Shown here: in pieces, positions 28,864 through 37,978 of the stretch | How the letters are laid out: each line of letters begins with the position of its first letter | Position numbering within the stretch: position 1 is the stretch's first letter | Assembly (NCBI GenBank): GCA_963728895.1 | Contig: CAVSLM010000001.1 | Span: forward strand, 310,001 to 374,000 | DNA length: 64,000 bases | From: CAVSLM01 sp963728895 | GTDB taxonomy: Bacteria > Pseudomonadota > Gammaproteobacteria > JBBQDK01 | Reading direction: 5' to 3' | The notes under the pieces: model-generated | The model's database searches: none | Seen by the model: the letters and a program-made list of their open reading frames with translations, nothing else | Told to the model about the DNA's origin: nothing | Made by a program: the position numbers and the translations under genes

Positions 28864-30396
28864 TCAGATCTCTTCCGGACGCGGACTGTCGAGATAGATG
28901 ATGAGCTGCTGGCCGGGGTGGAGCAGATCGGCATGCGGCAGTGTGTTCCACTTGCGCAGCTCGCCGACTGAGACATGGAAGTGGCGCGCGATGCCGGTCA
29001 GCGAATCGCCCCGGCGCACGGTGTATCGCACCAGATGCGGCTCGCTTGCCGTTCCCACCATGAGGACTTGCCCTGCCTGCAGCTCGTCGGCTGACTTGAG
29101 CTGATTGCGCACGGCCAATTGCTGAACTGAGGTTCCGCTGCGGCGGGCGATCTCCCACAACGTTTCACCCGCGACGACCGTATGCGCCCGCGGCTCGCTG
29201 GCGAGCATTTCGTCCTTCGATGCCTGTCGGTTGGACGTGCTGGGCAGGGATACCGGGATGAGGATGCTGCTGCCTGCGATCAGCATGTTGCTGCGCAGCC
29301 CATTCAGCTCGCGCAGCAGCGCCACGTTGGTCCCGTAGCGGGTCGCGATGCCGAACAGCGTATCGCCCCTGCGCACCTGGTAGCGTGTCCAGCGAGTGCG
29401 ATCGCCCACCTTCAGCTCCGCGAGGCGTTGTTCGAAATCCGGGACCGCCTCCAGCGGCAGCAGCAGCCGGTGGGGTCCCGTGGGACCGGTGACACCGCGC
29501 CGGTAGCCCGGGTTGTAGCGACACAGGTCCTTCAGGCTGAGACCGGCCAGTTCCGCGGCGAGCTGCAGATCGAGCTGTGAATCGAGCTCGACCGAAGCGA
29601 GGAACGGCTCATCGGGGATGGGCCGCAGCGAGATTCCATAACTTTCCGGATCTGCCACGATGGAGCTGACCGCCAGCAGCTTGGGAATGTAGCTGCGGGT
29701 TTCGGCCGGCAGATGCAGATGCCAGAAGTCGGTCGGGCGTCCGATGCGCCGGTTGCGCTTCATCGCCTTGCGCACGGTGCCCTCGCCCGAGTTGTAGGCG
29801 GCGAGCGCCAGCAGCCAATCGCCGCCGAAGCGATCGTGCAGCTCCTGGAGATAGTCGAGCGCGGCCTCCGTCGAGGCGACGACGTCACGTCGTCCGTCGT
29901 ACCAGAAGGTCTGCTTGAGTCCGAAGTGCCGGCCCGTGCCCGGGATGAACTGCCACAAACCCGACGCATGATCTCGCGAATAGGCGTTGGGCTTGTATTC
30001 ACTTTCCACCACCGGCAGCAATGCCAGCTCGCCCGGCATTCCCCGCTGCTCGATTTCATCGACAATCAGGTGCAGGTAGGGTTCTGCCCGATCGACCACT
30101 CGGGACAGGAACTGCGGGTTTGCGGCATAGCGCCGCGTGGAGGCCGCGACCTTGGCATTCGTCGCAGAGGGCAGTGCAAACTGGCTGCGCATCCGGTCCC
30201 AGAGATCCCCCGTGGTCTCCGGCTCGGTGTCGTCCGCGGTGTCGACTGTCACTTCCTCCGCGGTATCGGGAGGAAGCGGGTAAAGTGCGTCGGCAAGCTC
30301 GTCACCGCCGGAAGCGGTATCGCGCGGTGGGGCGCTTGCGCAGGCCTGCAAGGCCAACGCAACAGACATCACCAGAACGAAGGAACCCCGTCTCAT
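28864..30396 (-). CDS. mltD: Membrane-bound lytic murein transglycosylase D
   Basis: MltD cleaves peptidoglycan glycan strands from the periplasmic face of the outer membrane. The 510-residue precursor has a lipoprotein signal with lipobox LQAC (near residue 19). The family 1E SLT domain spans about 95-230 (catalytic Glu in PVVESEYKP, then HASGLWQFIPGTG and AYNSGEG). Three LysM peptidoglycan-binding repeats lie at about 340-385, 405-450 and 460-505 (YQVRRGDTLFGIA; HTVVAGETLWEIA; YTVRRGDSLTGIA). The ATG at 30396 is chosen because it begins a correct lipoprotein signal; the longer upstream frame would bury it. It is divergent from the methyltransferase-rnhA-dnaQ group, the usual gammaproteobacterial order. 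Confidence 0.96.
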   Translation of the reverse strand: MRRGSFVLVMSVALALQACASAPPRDTASGGDELADALYPLPPDTAEEVTVDTADDTEPETTGDLWDRMRSQFALPSATNAKVAASTRRYAANPQFLSRVVDRAEPYLHLIVDEIEQRGMPGELALLPVVESEYKPNAYSRDHASGLWQFIPGTGRHFGLKQTFWYDGRRDVVASTEAALDYLQELHDRFGGDWLLALAAYNSGEGTVRKAMKRNRRIGRPTDFWHLHLPAETRSYIPKLLAVSSIVADPESYGISLRPIPDEPFLASVELDSQLDLQLAAELAGLSLKDLCRYNPGYRRGVTGPTGPHRLLLPLEAVPDFEQRLAELKVGDRTRWTRYQVRRGDTLFGIATRYGTNVALLRELNGLRSNMLIAGSSILIPVSLPSTSNRQASKDEMLASEPRAHTVVAGETLWEIARRSGTSVQQLAVRNQLKSADELQAGQVLMVGTASEPHLVRYTVRRGDSLTGIARHFHVSVGELRKWNTLPHADLLHPGQQLIIYLDSPRPEEI

Positions 30397-30694
30397 GCGC
30401 CGCTTTTGCTCTTTGGGCGGCCGGTCCCTGTGCCTCCTGTCGGGCGACACCCCCTCGGTGCCGCTCGCCTGCATACTGGTTCGGAGTCTAGGCTCCGTGA
30501 TGTGGAGGTTCCGCGACCGCCCGCACAGAAGTGGCGGCCCGAAACGCGATCCGTTGGGCACGGCTACAGTAAAACTGCCGCAGTCGAGGGGTGAAGCTGG
30601 TTTGTGCTGGAGGGGTGGAAGTGTACCGTATGCGCAGCGCGCAACCAAGTCGTAGCGGCTGAGCGGAGCTTGTGATTGAATCTGCGCCGGGGAG

Positions 30695-31462
30695 ATGAAA
30701 ACCAACGATACCAACTCCGAGTCACGCCTGCGCGCCCAGTTCAGCAGCTGGTACGAAGGCCCTCTGGGACAGCTGCTGGCGGCACGAGAGCAGGCGGAAC
30801 TGGACGGCATCGTGCCCAACCTGTTCGGCTACCACATCGTGCAGCTGGGTTGCGTCGGATCGCAGGATCTGCTGGGTGCAAGTCGCATCCGCCATCGGGT
30901 GGTGCTGCACGTGGACGGGGCTCGTGAGGGAGTCGGCGCGCTGGCGCGTCCCGATGCCTTGCCGCTCGCCACCGACAGCGTCGACGCGCTGCTGCTGCCG
31001 CACACGCTGGAGCTGCACGACAACCCGCACGAGGTGTTGCGCGAGGTGGCACGGGTGCTGATACCGGAAGGCCACGTCGTGGTGCTCGGCTTCAATCCGG
31101 TGAGCCTGTGGGGTGCCGTGAAGCTGTTGTGCCGGTGGCGAGGCGGAATCCCCTGGGAGGCCTCGTTCTATAGCGTGACACGGGTCAGGGACTGGCTCGC
31201 CCTGCTGGGGTTCGAAACGCGGCTGGTGCGCTTCTATCTGTTCCGGCCGCCGCTGCGGCGTGCCGTGCTGCTGCGCCGGCTGGAGTTTCTCGAGCGTCTC
31301 GGCGCGCGCTGGTGGCCGATGCTGGGCGCGGCGTATCTGCTGGTTGCGCGCAAGCGGGTGGTGACCCTCACGCCCATCAAGCCGCGCTGGCGCCCGCGTC
31401 GCAGCCTGGTTGCGGGCGGGCTTGCGGAGCCGACGCGTTGGGGATTCGAGCGTCATGGATGA
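30695..31462 (+). CDS. SAM-dependent methyltransferase, class I
   Basis: The 255-residue protein has a degenerate glycine-rich SAM loop (HIVQLGCVGSQD) and post-motifs typical of the Methyltransf_11 group: ALPLATDSVDALLLPHTLE and LREVARVLIPEGHVVVLGFNP. This is the conserved methyltransferase found between mltD and rnhA in many Gammaproteobacteria; its substrate is not known to me. Its stop overlaps the rnhA start by 8 bases, so the two are translationally coupled. GGGGAG directly abuts the ATG, which is too close for an ideal ribosome site. Confidence 0.85.
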   Translation: MKTNDTNSESRLRAQFSSWYEGPLGQLLAAREQAELDGIVPNLFGYHIVQLGCVGSQDLLGASRIRHRVVLHVDGAREGVGALARPDALPLATDSVDALLLPHTLELHDNPHEVLREVARVLIPEGHVVVLGFNPVSLWGAVKLLCRWRGGIPWEASFYSVTRVRDWLALLGFETRLVRFYLFRPPLRRAVLLRRLEFLERLGARWWPMLGAAYLLVARKRVVTLTPIKPRWRPRRSLVAGGLAEPTRWGFERHG

Positions 31463-31904
31463 CGTGGAGATTTACACCGATGGCGCCTGCCGGGGCAATC
31501 CCGGGCCTGGGGGGTGGGGCGTGCTGCTGCGCTACCAGGGTCACGAGAAGACGCTCTACGGCGGAGAGTGCCACACCACCAACAACCGCATGGAGCTGAC
31601 GGCGACCATCGTCGCCCTGGAAGCCCTGCGCCGCCCCTGCCGGGTGCGGCTCACCACCGACTCGCAATACGTGCGCAAGGGCATATCCGAATGGATCACA
31701 CGCTGGAAACGCAACGGCTGGATGACCAGCGAGCGCAAGCCGGTCAAGAACGAAGACCTGTGGCGGCGACTGGAGGCCGCAGTCGGGCGTCACGAAGTGC
31801 GCTGGGAGTGGGTGCGCGGACACAGCGGGCACCCGGAGAACGAGCTCGCCGATGCGCTGGCGAACCGCGGCATCGATGAGCTGAACTGCAAAGAGAATAA
31901 GTGA
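31455..31904 (+). CDS. rnhA: Ribonuclease HI
   Basis: RNase HI removes RNA from RNA-DNA hybrids, including R-loops and primer remnants. The 149-residue protein carries the four catalytic acidic residues in their usual motifs: YTDGACRGNPGPGG (Asp), NNRMELTA (Glu), TTDSQYV (Asp) and ENELADALAN (Asp). The basic handle (RWKRNGWMTSERKPVKN) is present. The ATG at 31455 lies inside the end of the methyltransferase gene. A dnaQ homologue follows 20 bases after the stop, as in many gammaproteobacterial genomes. Confidence 0.97.
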   Translation: MDDVEIYTDGACRGNPGPGGWGVLLRYQGHEKTLYGGECHTTNNRMELTATIVALEALRRPCRVRLTTDSQYVRKGISEWITRWKRNGWMTSERKPVKNEDLWRRLEAAVGRHEVRWEWVRGHSGHPENELADALANRGIDELNCKENK

Positions 31905-31924
31905 ATGGAAGGGAGAGAAAGGAC

Positions 31925-32638
31925 ATGCGGCAGATCGTGCTCGACACCGAGACCACGGGTCTCGAACCGATGCTGGGACATCGCATCATCGAAATCGGCT
32001 GTGTGGAATTGGTGGACCGGCGCATCACCCGGCGCAGCTTCCATCGCTATCTGCAGCCCGACCGCGAGATCGACGCCGGGGCAGTGGACGTGCACGGCAT
32101 CACCAATGAATTCCTCGCCGACAAGCCGCGCTTTTCCGAAGTCGCCGAGGAGCTCATGGCCTTCATCGATGGTGCCGAGCTGATCATTCACAACGCCCCC
32201 TTCGACATCGGGTTCCTCAACCACGAGCTGCGCCTGATTGAGGCGCGCTGGGCGGACGTGTGCCTCTATTGCGGAGTGCTCGACACCCTTGCGCTCGCAC
32301 GCCAGCTGCATCCGGGTCAGAAGAACACGCTGGATGCGCTTTGCAGGCGTTACCGCATCGACAACTCGCAGCGCCAGCTGCACGGCGCCCTGCTCGATGC
32401 CGAGATCCTCACCGATGTCTATCTGGCGATGACCGGCGGGCAGGTCGCACTGGCGCTCGACAGCGCCCCGGATCCGGTGCTGCTGCAGGCGACGCCGGCG
32501 CGGGCCCTGACCGGCGATCGCCCGCGCCTGCCTGTGATCCGTGCCGATGCGCGGGAGCTCGAGGCGCACGACTTGCGACTCGCGGCCATCGACAAGATGA
32601 GCGGCGGGGCGTGCCTGTGGAAGCGCCTGGAGTCGTGA
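31925..32638 (+). CDS. dnaQ: DNA polymerase III epsilon subunit, 3'-5' exonuclease
   Basis: Epsilon is the proofreading exonuclease of the replicative polymerase. The 237-residue chain has the three DEDDh motifs: Exo I LDTETTG, Exo II HNAPFDIGFLN, and Exo III HGALLDAEILTDVY. The C-terminal extension probably contacts the alpha subunit. The ATG at 31925 is used; it begins MRQIVLDTETTG and follows GGGAGAGAAAGGAC. Gene order with rnhA supports DnaQ rather than another DEDDh exonuclease. Confidence 0.96.
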   Translation: MRQIVLDTETTGLEPMLGHRIIEIGCVELVDRRITRRSFHRYLQPDREIDAGAVDVHGITNEFLADKPRFSEVAEELMAFIDGAELIIHNAPFDIGFLNHELRLIEARWADVCLYCGVLDTLALARQLHPGQKNTLDALCRRYRIDNSQRQLHGALLDAEILTDVYLAMTGGQVALALDSAPDPVLLQATPARALTGDRPRLPVIRADARELEAHDLRLAAIDKMSGGACLWKRLES

Positions 32639-32756
32639 ACGGGTCCGGATGTGTCACGGGCCGACGCAGCGCAACCGATCGCAGGGATGGCATCGGAAAG
32701 ATGGTGATTCCGGCCCTGAGTGGTGCCCGCGCCGGCACCCGGTCGCAAGCGGACGC

Positions 32757-33656
32757 TCAATCGCCGGACGTGTGCAGGGCGCCGGCCCCGGGCCTTCGAT
32801 CTCCGCGTTCGTATTCCGCGATGACCTGCGCGCCGAACAGCAGGATCACCGACGCCACCTCCAAGGTCAGCAGGATAATGATCACGGTCGCGAACGAGCC
32901 GTAGATCACGTTGACGAAAGAAAGTGTAGCGAAATACCAGACCAGGAAATGCCGGGTCAGCTCCCACAACGCCGTGGCGATGACTGCGCCGAGGACAGCG
33001 TGACGCAGGGCCAGATGCCCGACCGGCATCACCATGTACAGTGCAGTCAGCATCAGGATCTCCCCGAACACGCCCAGCACGTAGACCAGCGCCCCGGGCA
33101 CCGCTCCCAGCGACCACTCGTGTCCGAGCAGCAGCACATCGTAGTTGGCGAGACCCTGCAGTGCCCCGCTCACCACGCTCACCACCAGCAGGCCCATCCC
33201 CAGCAGCAGGATGTAGAAGTAGGGCAGGATGGCAGATATCAGGAAGTGGCGCCGCCGGATTGCCACGCGGTGGAAGAAGATCACCGACATCGCGTTCTCC
33301 AGGGCAGTGAACGCCATGGAGCTGAAGAACAGCAGGATTACCACGCCGACCCCGCCGATCACGTGCCGATGCTCCAGGAAGATTTCGATCTGGCGCATCA
33401 GCGGCTCCGACTGTCCGGGCGCGATCAGCTCGAGATAGGTGGCGGCGATGTGCAGCAGCTGCGGTTGATCGACCAGCTGCGAGAGACTCACCAGCAGCAG
33501 CGCAAGCAGGGGAACGATGGAGAGCAGGGTGTAGTAGGCCACTGCCCCGCAGAGCAGCAGCCCCTGATTGCTGCGAAAGTGCCCGATCGCACGCAGCAGG
33601 AAATGCACGGGCTCGCGCAGCAGCGCCCGCAAACGCTGCAGGCTCCTGGTGTTCAC
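32757..33656 (-). CDS. YihY/UPF0761 family inner-membrane protein
   Basis: The 299-residue protein has six or so hydrophobic segments and the family hallmarks: an N-terminal GLLLCGAVAYYTLLSIVPLL segment, a central FSSMAFTALENAMSVIF, and a C-terminal YGSFATVIIILLTLEVASVI. Once mislabelled ribonuclease BN, the family is now regarded as membrane proteins of unclear role. It is convergent with dnaQ across a 118-base gap that shows no clear terminator. A SPOR-domain gene lies upstream on the same strand, 138 bases away. Confidence 0.9.
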   Translation of the reverse strand: MNTRSLQRLRALLREPVHFLLRAIGHFRSNQGLLLCGAVAYYTLLSIVPLLALLLVSLSQLVDQPQLLHIAATYLELIAPGQSEPLMRQIEIFLEHRHVIGGVGVVILLFFSSMAFTALENAMSVIFFHRVAIRRRHFLISAILPYFYILLLGMGLLVVSVVSGALQGLANYDVLLLGHEWSLGAVPGALVYVLGVFGEILMLTALYMVMPVGHLALRHAVLGAVIATALWELTRHFLVWYFATLSFVNVIYGSFATVIIILLTLEVASVILLFGAQVIAEYERGDRRPGAGALHTSGD

Positions 33657-33794
33657 TTCCCTGTCCGGTTCGTCAACGGCGGGTGGTGCGCCCCGCGGGC
33701 AGTGGCCGGCGCCCGGGAGTGTCGGAGGCTGCGCGGGACAGCGCGCGGATTCTGCGGCCGCAGGCCGCAGGCGGTATCGCTGCCGGGGTTCTTC

Positions 33795-34670
33795 TCAACT
33801 GCACTGGGCGGTCTGCGGCGCGAGCGCGTCGCCGGCAGGTTTCCAGAAGTCATCGGGCAGCACGCTGCCGGGACGCTGGTGGTAGTCGACCCAGTACTCG
33901 GTGCGGGTGCGCTCCCGCGGCACCAGCAGCACTTCGTAGCCCATGCTCTCCAGCTGGTGCTTGCGGCGCTCCGCGGGCTCGATCTGGTTATAGATGCCTA
34001 CCGATACGATGCGCGTCGCGCCGTCTGCGACCACGCCGTAGTCTTCCAGGCCCTTTTCGCCCAGCTCGTGGGCGGTCTGCTGTGCAGCTTCCGGCGAGTC
34101 GGTGGCGGGCAGGTGCACCCAGTAGTTCGCGATCTCACGCTGCTCGCGCATGCGCGGCTCGGCTTCCACGCCTGCCGCGGCCAGCCGGCGCTGCAGGGCT
34201 TCGGCGGCCTCGCGCGAGCCCAGCGGGCCGACGCTGAAGCAGGCGATGCCGCCCGTTCCGGCGGATTCCGCCGGCCGGGCGGACGGTGCCCGAGAGGCGG
34301 GTACCGCAGCGGCGGGCACGGGGGGTGCCGAAGGCGCGGTCGCAACCGGAGCAGGGGTGGGGGGGCTCGAGGCCATGGACGGTGCAGTGTCCGTCGCTGC
34401 CGCGACGGCGGGTGGGGCCTCGGACTGTACCTTCGCAGGCTTCTCGGGACGAGCTTCCGGGGCCGGACGGTTTTGCGCCGCACGGCTCGCCGGTGCACTC
34501 GCCTGAACGGTCGCCGGCGCGGCTGTGCTCGACCGTTCGCGGATGAGGCGCAACGGCTCCACTCCGGGGTCCGCCGCCGGAAGAGTCGGGGCGGCCGCTT
34601 TCGGCTGATGGTAGTTGATGCCGAAGAACGCGAGGTTCACCAGGACCAGCAACAGAAACAGCACTCTCAT
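33795..34670 (-). CDS. SPOR-domain protein with single N-terminal membrane anchor
   Basis: The 291-residue protein starts with a membrane helix (RVLFLLLVLVNLAFFGINY), continues through a long Ala/Pro-rich periplasmic linker (about 30-155) and ends in a compact C-terminal domain (about 155-250) with the look of a SPOR fold: CFSVGPLGSREAAEALQRRL, WVHLPATDSPEAA, IVSVGIYNQIEPAE. SPOR domains bind denuded peptidoglycan at division sites. The ATG at 34670 has GGAGCAGGCG upstream. It is divergent from the guanidine operon, whose control region occupies the next 480 bases. Confidence 0.8.
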   Translation of the reverse strand: MRVLFLLLVLVNLAFFGINYHQPKAAAPTLPAADPGVEPLRLIRERSSTAAPATVQASAPASRAAQNRPAPEARPEKPAKVQSEAPPAVAAATDTAPSMASSPPTPAPVATAPSAPPVPAAAVPASRAPSARPAESAGTGGIACFSVGPLGSREAAEALQRRLAAAGVEAEPRMREQREIANYWVHLPATDSPEAAQQTAHELGEKGLEDYGVVADGATRIVSVGIYNQIEPAERRKHQLESMGYEVLLVPRERTRTEYWVDYHQRPGSVLPDDFWKPAGDALAPQTAQCS

Positions 34671-34786
34671 CGCCTGCTCCATCCCACTGCAGTGAGTCGG
34701 CAAGCATACCGGTTCCGGCGTGAGACGTCAGTGGTGCCGTGCTTGCGAAGAACTTGCCGTGGCCGATGTCGCGCAGTCTGCCGGTT

Positions 34787-34833
34787 TGCCCCGCGGTGGG
34801 GCGCGCGTTTCGGATCTGCCCCACGGCAGTGCG
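34787..34833 (+). promoter_or_regulatory. Two tandem NtrC-like enhancer sites
   Basis: TGCCCCGCGGTGGGGCG (34787-34803) and TGCCCCACGGCAGTGCG (34817-34833) each fit the NtrC pattern TGCACC-N4-TGGTGCA with 10 and 9 of 13 defined positions. Their centres are 30 bases apart, about three helical turns, and lie near -131 and -101 relative to the start predicted from the sigma-54 promoter. This is close to the enhancer spacing known for glnA. They are inferred by eye, without a scored matrix. Confidence 0.5.
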
Positions 34834-34900
34834 CGAAGCTGACGCCGCACCGGACTGGCAAGTCACTGAAAGCCCGGGAAAGGCCCGGTTGCACGGTCAC

Positions 34901-34915
34901 TGGCACGTCGCTTGC
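34901..34915 (+). promoter_or_regulatory. Sigma-54 (RpoN) promoter of the guanidine operon
   Basis: TGGCAC-GTCGC-TTGC at 34901-34915 matches the -24/-12 consensus TGGCAC-N5-TTGC exactly, with the invariant GG (34902-34903) and GC (34914-34915) ten bases apart. Transcription would begin near 34926, leading into the riboswitch about 70 bases downstream. RpoN promoters require an activator, and the tandem sites upstream suggest NtrC, linking the operon to nitrogen limitation. Confidence 0.75.
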
Positions 34916-34993
34916 CTTGCTCAGGGCGCGCAGGAGAAGTCAGTGGCTTCTCGTGATGAAGCCCGCGCTTCGCAACCACAATCTGGCAATGGA

Positions 34994-35092
34994 TGACTAG
35001 GGTTCCGGCTGCCTCACCGCAGCGCCTGGACCGAGAGTCGTCGACCTTCCTTCCACTGGAAGGTTACACGGCGGGATAAAAGCCCGGGAGAG
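34994..35092 (+). ncRNA. Guanidine-I (ykkC) riboswitch
   Basis: The leader contains the hallmark ykkC aptamer sequences in order: ACTAGGGTTCCG (34996-35007), CCTGGACCGAGAG (35025-35037), a variable stem CCTTCC/GGAAGG (35045-35063), and ACACGGCGGG...AGCCCGGGAGAG (35066-35092). This aptamer senses guanidine and is known as an ON switch for guanidine importers, exporters and carboxylases. It lies 59 bases before the first gene. Downstream, TCTCCCG (35103-35109) can pair either with CGGGAGA of the aptamer (35085-35091) or, as TCTCCC, with the ribosome site GGGAGA (35138-35143), a plausible expression platform. Confidence 0.93.
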
Positions 35093-35150
35093 CACACCGT
35101 CATCTCCCGCGCCCGACACCCTGTAACCGACCCCTTTGGGAGACCAGAAG

Positions 35151-36252
35151 ATGCCGTGCGCCTTTCGCCCCGCCCACCGCCGCCACCGCTCGCTGTTCGC
35201 CGCCTTCGCCGTCCTCGTGCTGCTGGCCTGCTCCGCGATCAGCTTCCCGCAGCCCGCTGCCGCGAAGGACAAGTTCCGCCTCGCCTGGACCATCTACGTT
35301 GGCTGGATGCCGTGGGATTACGCTGCAAACGCGGGCATCGTGAAGAAGTGGGCGGACAAGTATGGGATTGATATCGAGGTGGTCCAGGTCAACGACTATA
35401 TCGAATCCATCAACCAGTTCACCTCGGGTGCCTTCGACGCCTGCGTGATGACCAACATGGATGCGCTCACCATCCCGGCGGCGGGCGGCGTGGACTCCAC
35501 TGCGCTGATCGTCGGCGACTTCTCCAACGGCAACGACGGCATCGTGCTCAAGGGCAAGGATGCGCTGAAGGCCATTGCCGGGCAGAAGGTCAATCTGGTC
35601 GAGCTCAGCGTGTCGCATTACCTGCTGGCGCGCGCGCTGCAGAGTGTGGGTCTGAGCGAGCCGGACCTGACGGTGGTCAACACCTCCGACGCCGACATCG
35701 TTGCCGCCTATGCCGCGCCCGACGTGACGGCAGTGGTCACCTGGAATCCGCTGCTCAGCGAGATCAAGTCGATGCCGGATTCCCACGAGGTGTTCGACTC
35801 CAGCAAGATACCGGGCGAGATCATCGACCTCACGGTGGTCAACACCGGGAAGCTGAAGGCCAATCCCAGGCTCGGCAAGGCGCTCGTCGGCGCCTGGTAT
35901 GAGATCATGCAGACCATGTCCGGCAAGGGCGCCAAGGCGACCGCCGCACGCCGTTACATGGCCAAGGCCTCCGGTACCGATCTGGCAGGCTACGACGCCC
36001 AGCTCGCCACCACCAAGATGTTCTACACGCCCGCAGAGGCCGTGGCGTTCGTCACCAGCAAGGACCTCGTCACCACCATGCGCAACGTCAGCGAATTCTC
36101 CTTCCGTCACGGCTTGATGGGCGAGGGCGCCAGCGGTCCGGAAGCGATCGGCATGGCCTTCCCCGGCGGTGCCACGCTTGGGGGACAAGGGAAACGTGAA
36201 GCTGCGCTTCACCGACGAATACATGCGCATGGCCGCCGACGGCAAGCTCTGA
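35151..36252 (+). CDS. Guanidine/urea-type ABC transporter, periplasmic binding protein (one-base frameshift near end)
   Basis: This TauA/SsuA-like binding protein of about 366 residues has a signal peptide ending PAAA-KDK and family text such as GWMPWDYAANAGIVKKWADKYG and GAFDACVMTNMDALTIPAAG. It belongs to the importer that accompanies urea/guanidine carboxylase clusters. The frame breaks once, in a run of five Gs at 36180-36184: with four Gs the protein finishes LGDKGNVKLRFTDEYMRMAA and DGKL at TGA 36250-36252. A base-calling error is likely. The ATG at 35151 has GGGAGA eight bases upstream; it is the first gene after the riboswitch. Confidence 0.9.
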
Positions 36253-36327
36253 CCCGTCGTCGAAGAACCCGCGGCCAGGGATGGCCGTCACGGTTCACCA
36301 GTACCCGCGAGGCGAGCCTGCTCTGCC

Positions 36328-37155
36328 ATGAAGCGCATCATCAACCTGCACCCGAACCGCCGCATGGGCTGGCTGCTGGCCGTCGTGCCCTTCGTGCTGT
36401 GCGCCGTGGTCTATCTCTTCGCCTCACATGGACGCCTCGCGAAAAATCCCAACGACAAGCTGCTGCCCTCGCTCGCGAGCTTCGCCTCCACCATCGAGCG
36501 TCTGGCCCTGGAGCCCGATCTGCGTAGCGGCAAGATCACGCTGTGGTCGGACACGGCAGCGAGCCTGCGCCGCCTGTCGCTCGGCGTCGCCGTGAGCGCG
36601 CTGCTGGGCCTGGTGCTCGGCATGGCGAACGGCATGGTGCCCTACGTGGGCGCCAACCTCTCGCCGTTCGTGGCGGTGCTGTCCATGATCCCGCCCATGG
36701 CGCTGCTGCCGATCCTGTTCATTGCCTTCGGGCTCGGCGAGTTCTCCAAGGTGGTGCTGATCGTGTTCGGCATTGCGCCGTTCCTGGTCCGCGAGCTCGA
36801 GCAGCGCACGCTGGAGATTCCGCACGAGGAAATCGTCAAGGCCCAGACGCTGGGCGCCGGTACCTGGCAGATCGCGCTGCGCGTGGTGCTGCCTCAGGTG
36901 CTGCCACGCCTGTTCAATGCGGTGCGGCTTTCGCTGGGCTCGGCATGGCTGTTCCTGATCGCCGCCGAGGCGATCGCCTCCACCGAGGGACTGGGCTATC
37001 GCATCTTCCTGGTGCGGCGCTATCTCGCCATGGATGTCATCCTGCCCTACGTCGTGTGGATCACCCTGTTGGCCTTTATGATGGACTATGCGCTGCGCCG
37101 GCTGACCGGGCGCATGTTCCCGTGGTTTACCGCCGCCACGGTGCGTGCGCGGTGA
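36328..37155 (+). CDS. Guanidine/urea-type ABC transporter permease
   Basis: The 275-residue inner-membrane protein is a TauC/SsuC-like permease with about six helices and the EAA loop EIVKAQTLGAGTWQIALRVVLPQVLPRL. Conserved stretches such as LSMIPPMALLPILFIAFGLGE and AEAIASTEGLGYRIFLVRRYL match transporters of urea-carboxylase clusters. It follows the binding protein after 75 bases and overlaps the ATPase start by four bases (GTGA). Substrate is inferred from the riboswitch and downstream enzymes. Confidence 0.93.
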   Translation: MKRIINLHPNRRMGWLLAVVPFVLCAVVYLFASHGRLAKNPNDKLLPSLASFASTIERLALEPDLRSGKITLWSDTAASLRRLSLGVAVSALLGLVLGMANGMVPYVGANLSPFVAVLSMIPPMALLPILFIAFGLGEFSKVVLIVFGIAPFLVRELEQRTLEIPHEEIVKAQTLGAGTWQIALRVVLPQVLPRLFNAVRLSLGSAWLFLIAAEAIASTEGLGYRIFLVRRYLAMDVILPYVVWITLLAFMMDYALRRLTGRMFPWFTAATVRAR

Positions 37156-37949
37156 GCGTGCTGAGCGCCACGAACGTGTGGAAGGAGTATGGCGACAGCG
37201 TGGTGCTGGAGCGCGTGAGTCTCGCGGTCGAGGCACGCGAGTTCTGCACCATCGTCGGCGCCTCGGGCTGCGGCAAGACCACTTTTCTCAAGATGCTGCT
37301 GGGCTCCGAGCGCCCTACGCGCGGGACCCTGCTGCTCGACGGCGAGCCCCTGCCGGAGGAGCCGGGACCGGAGCGCGGCATCGTGTTTCAGCGCTACTCG
37401 GTGTTTCCCCATCTCACGGCGGCGGAGAACGTGATGCTCGCCATCGAGCTCGGCGAGTCGCGCCTGCTCGGGCGCCTTTTCGGTGCGCGGCGCCGGCGCG
37501 CCCGCGAGCGGGCGCTGGAGATGCTCGATGCCGTGGGATTGGCAACTGCCGGCGACCGGTATCCGCACGAGCTTTCGGGCGGCATGCAGCAGCGCCTCGC
37601 CATCGCCCAGTCGCTGGTGCGCGCGCCCAAGGTGTTGCTGCTGGACGAGCCCTTCGGCGCCCTCGATCCCGGCATCCGGTCCGACATGCACGGCCTGATC
37701 CGCACGCTGTGGGAGCGTTCGCATCTCACGGTGTTCATGGTCACCCATGACCTGCCGGAGGCCTTCACCCTGGGTACGCGCCTGCTGGTGTTCGACAAGG
37801 TGCGCTGGGACCCTGACTATCCCAACGCCTATGGGGCCCGCATCACCTACGACATCGCGTTGCGCGGCGGGGCCGAGCGCCACCTGGCGCGGATCGAGGC
37901 GCTGATCGCCGAGCACGAGTCGGCAGGTGCAACCGCATGCGCGTCGTGA
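37152..37949 (+). CDS. Guanidine/urea-type ABC transporter ATP-binding protein
   Basis: The 265-residue ATPase has Walker A GASGCGKT, Q-loop FQRYSVFPHL, signature LSGGMQQRL, Walker B VLLLDEPFGALD and the switch histidine VTHD. The C-terminal extension (VRWDPDYPNAYGARITYDI) is typical of the transporter found with urea carboxylase-associated proteins. Translation starts at GTG 37152, overlapping the permease stop; a longer upstream frame is an artefact. UAAP2 follows after 29 bases. Confidence 0.94.
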   Translation: MSVLSATNVWKEYGDSVVLERVSLAVEAREFCTIVGASGCGKTTFLKMLLGSERPTRGTLLLDGEPLPEEPGPERGIVFQRYSVFPHLTAAENVMLAIELGESRLLGRLFGARRRRARERALEMLDAVGLATAGDRYPHELSGGMQQRLAIAQSLVRAPKVLLLDEPFGALDPGIRSDMHGLIRTLWERSHLTVFMVTHDLPEAFTLGTRLLVFDKVRWDPDYPNAYGARITYDIALRGGAERHLARIEALIAEHESAGATACAS

Positions 37950-37978
37950 CGCGCAGTTGAAAGCAGGAGACTGCAACG

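Noticed and set aside
34847..34861. Third NtrC half-site (GCACC-GGAC-TGG)
   Set aside because: Only the left half matches well and its position is less suitable than the two upstream sites.
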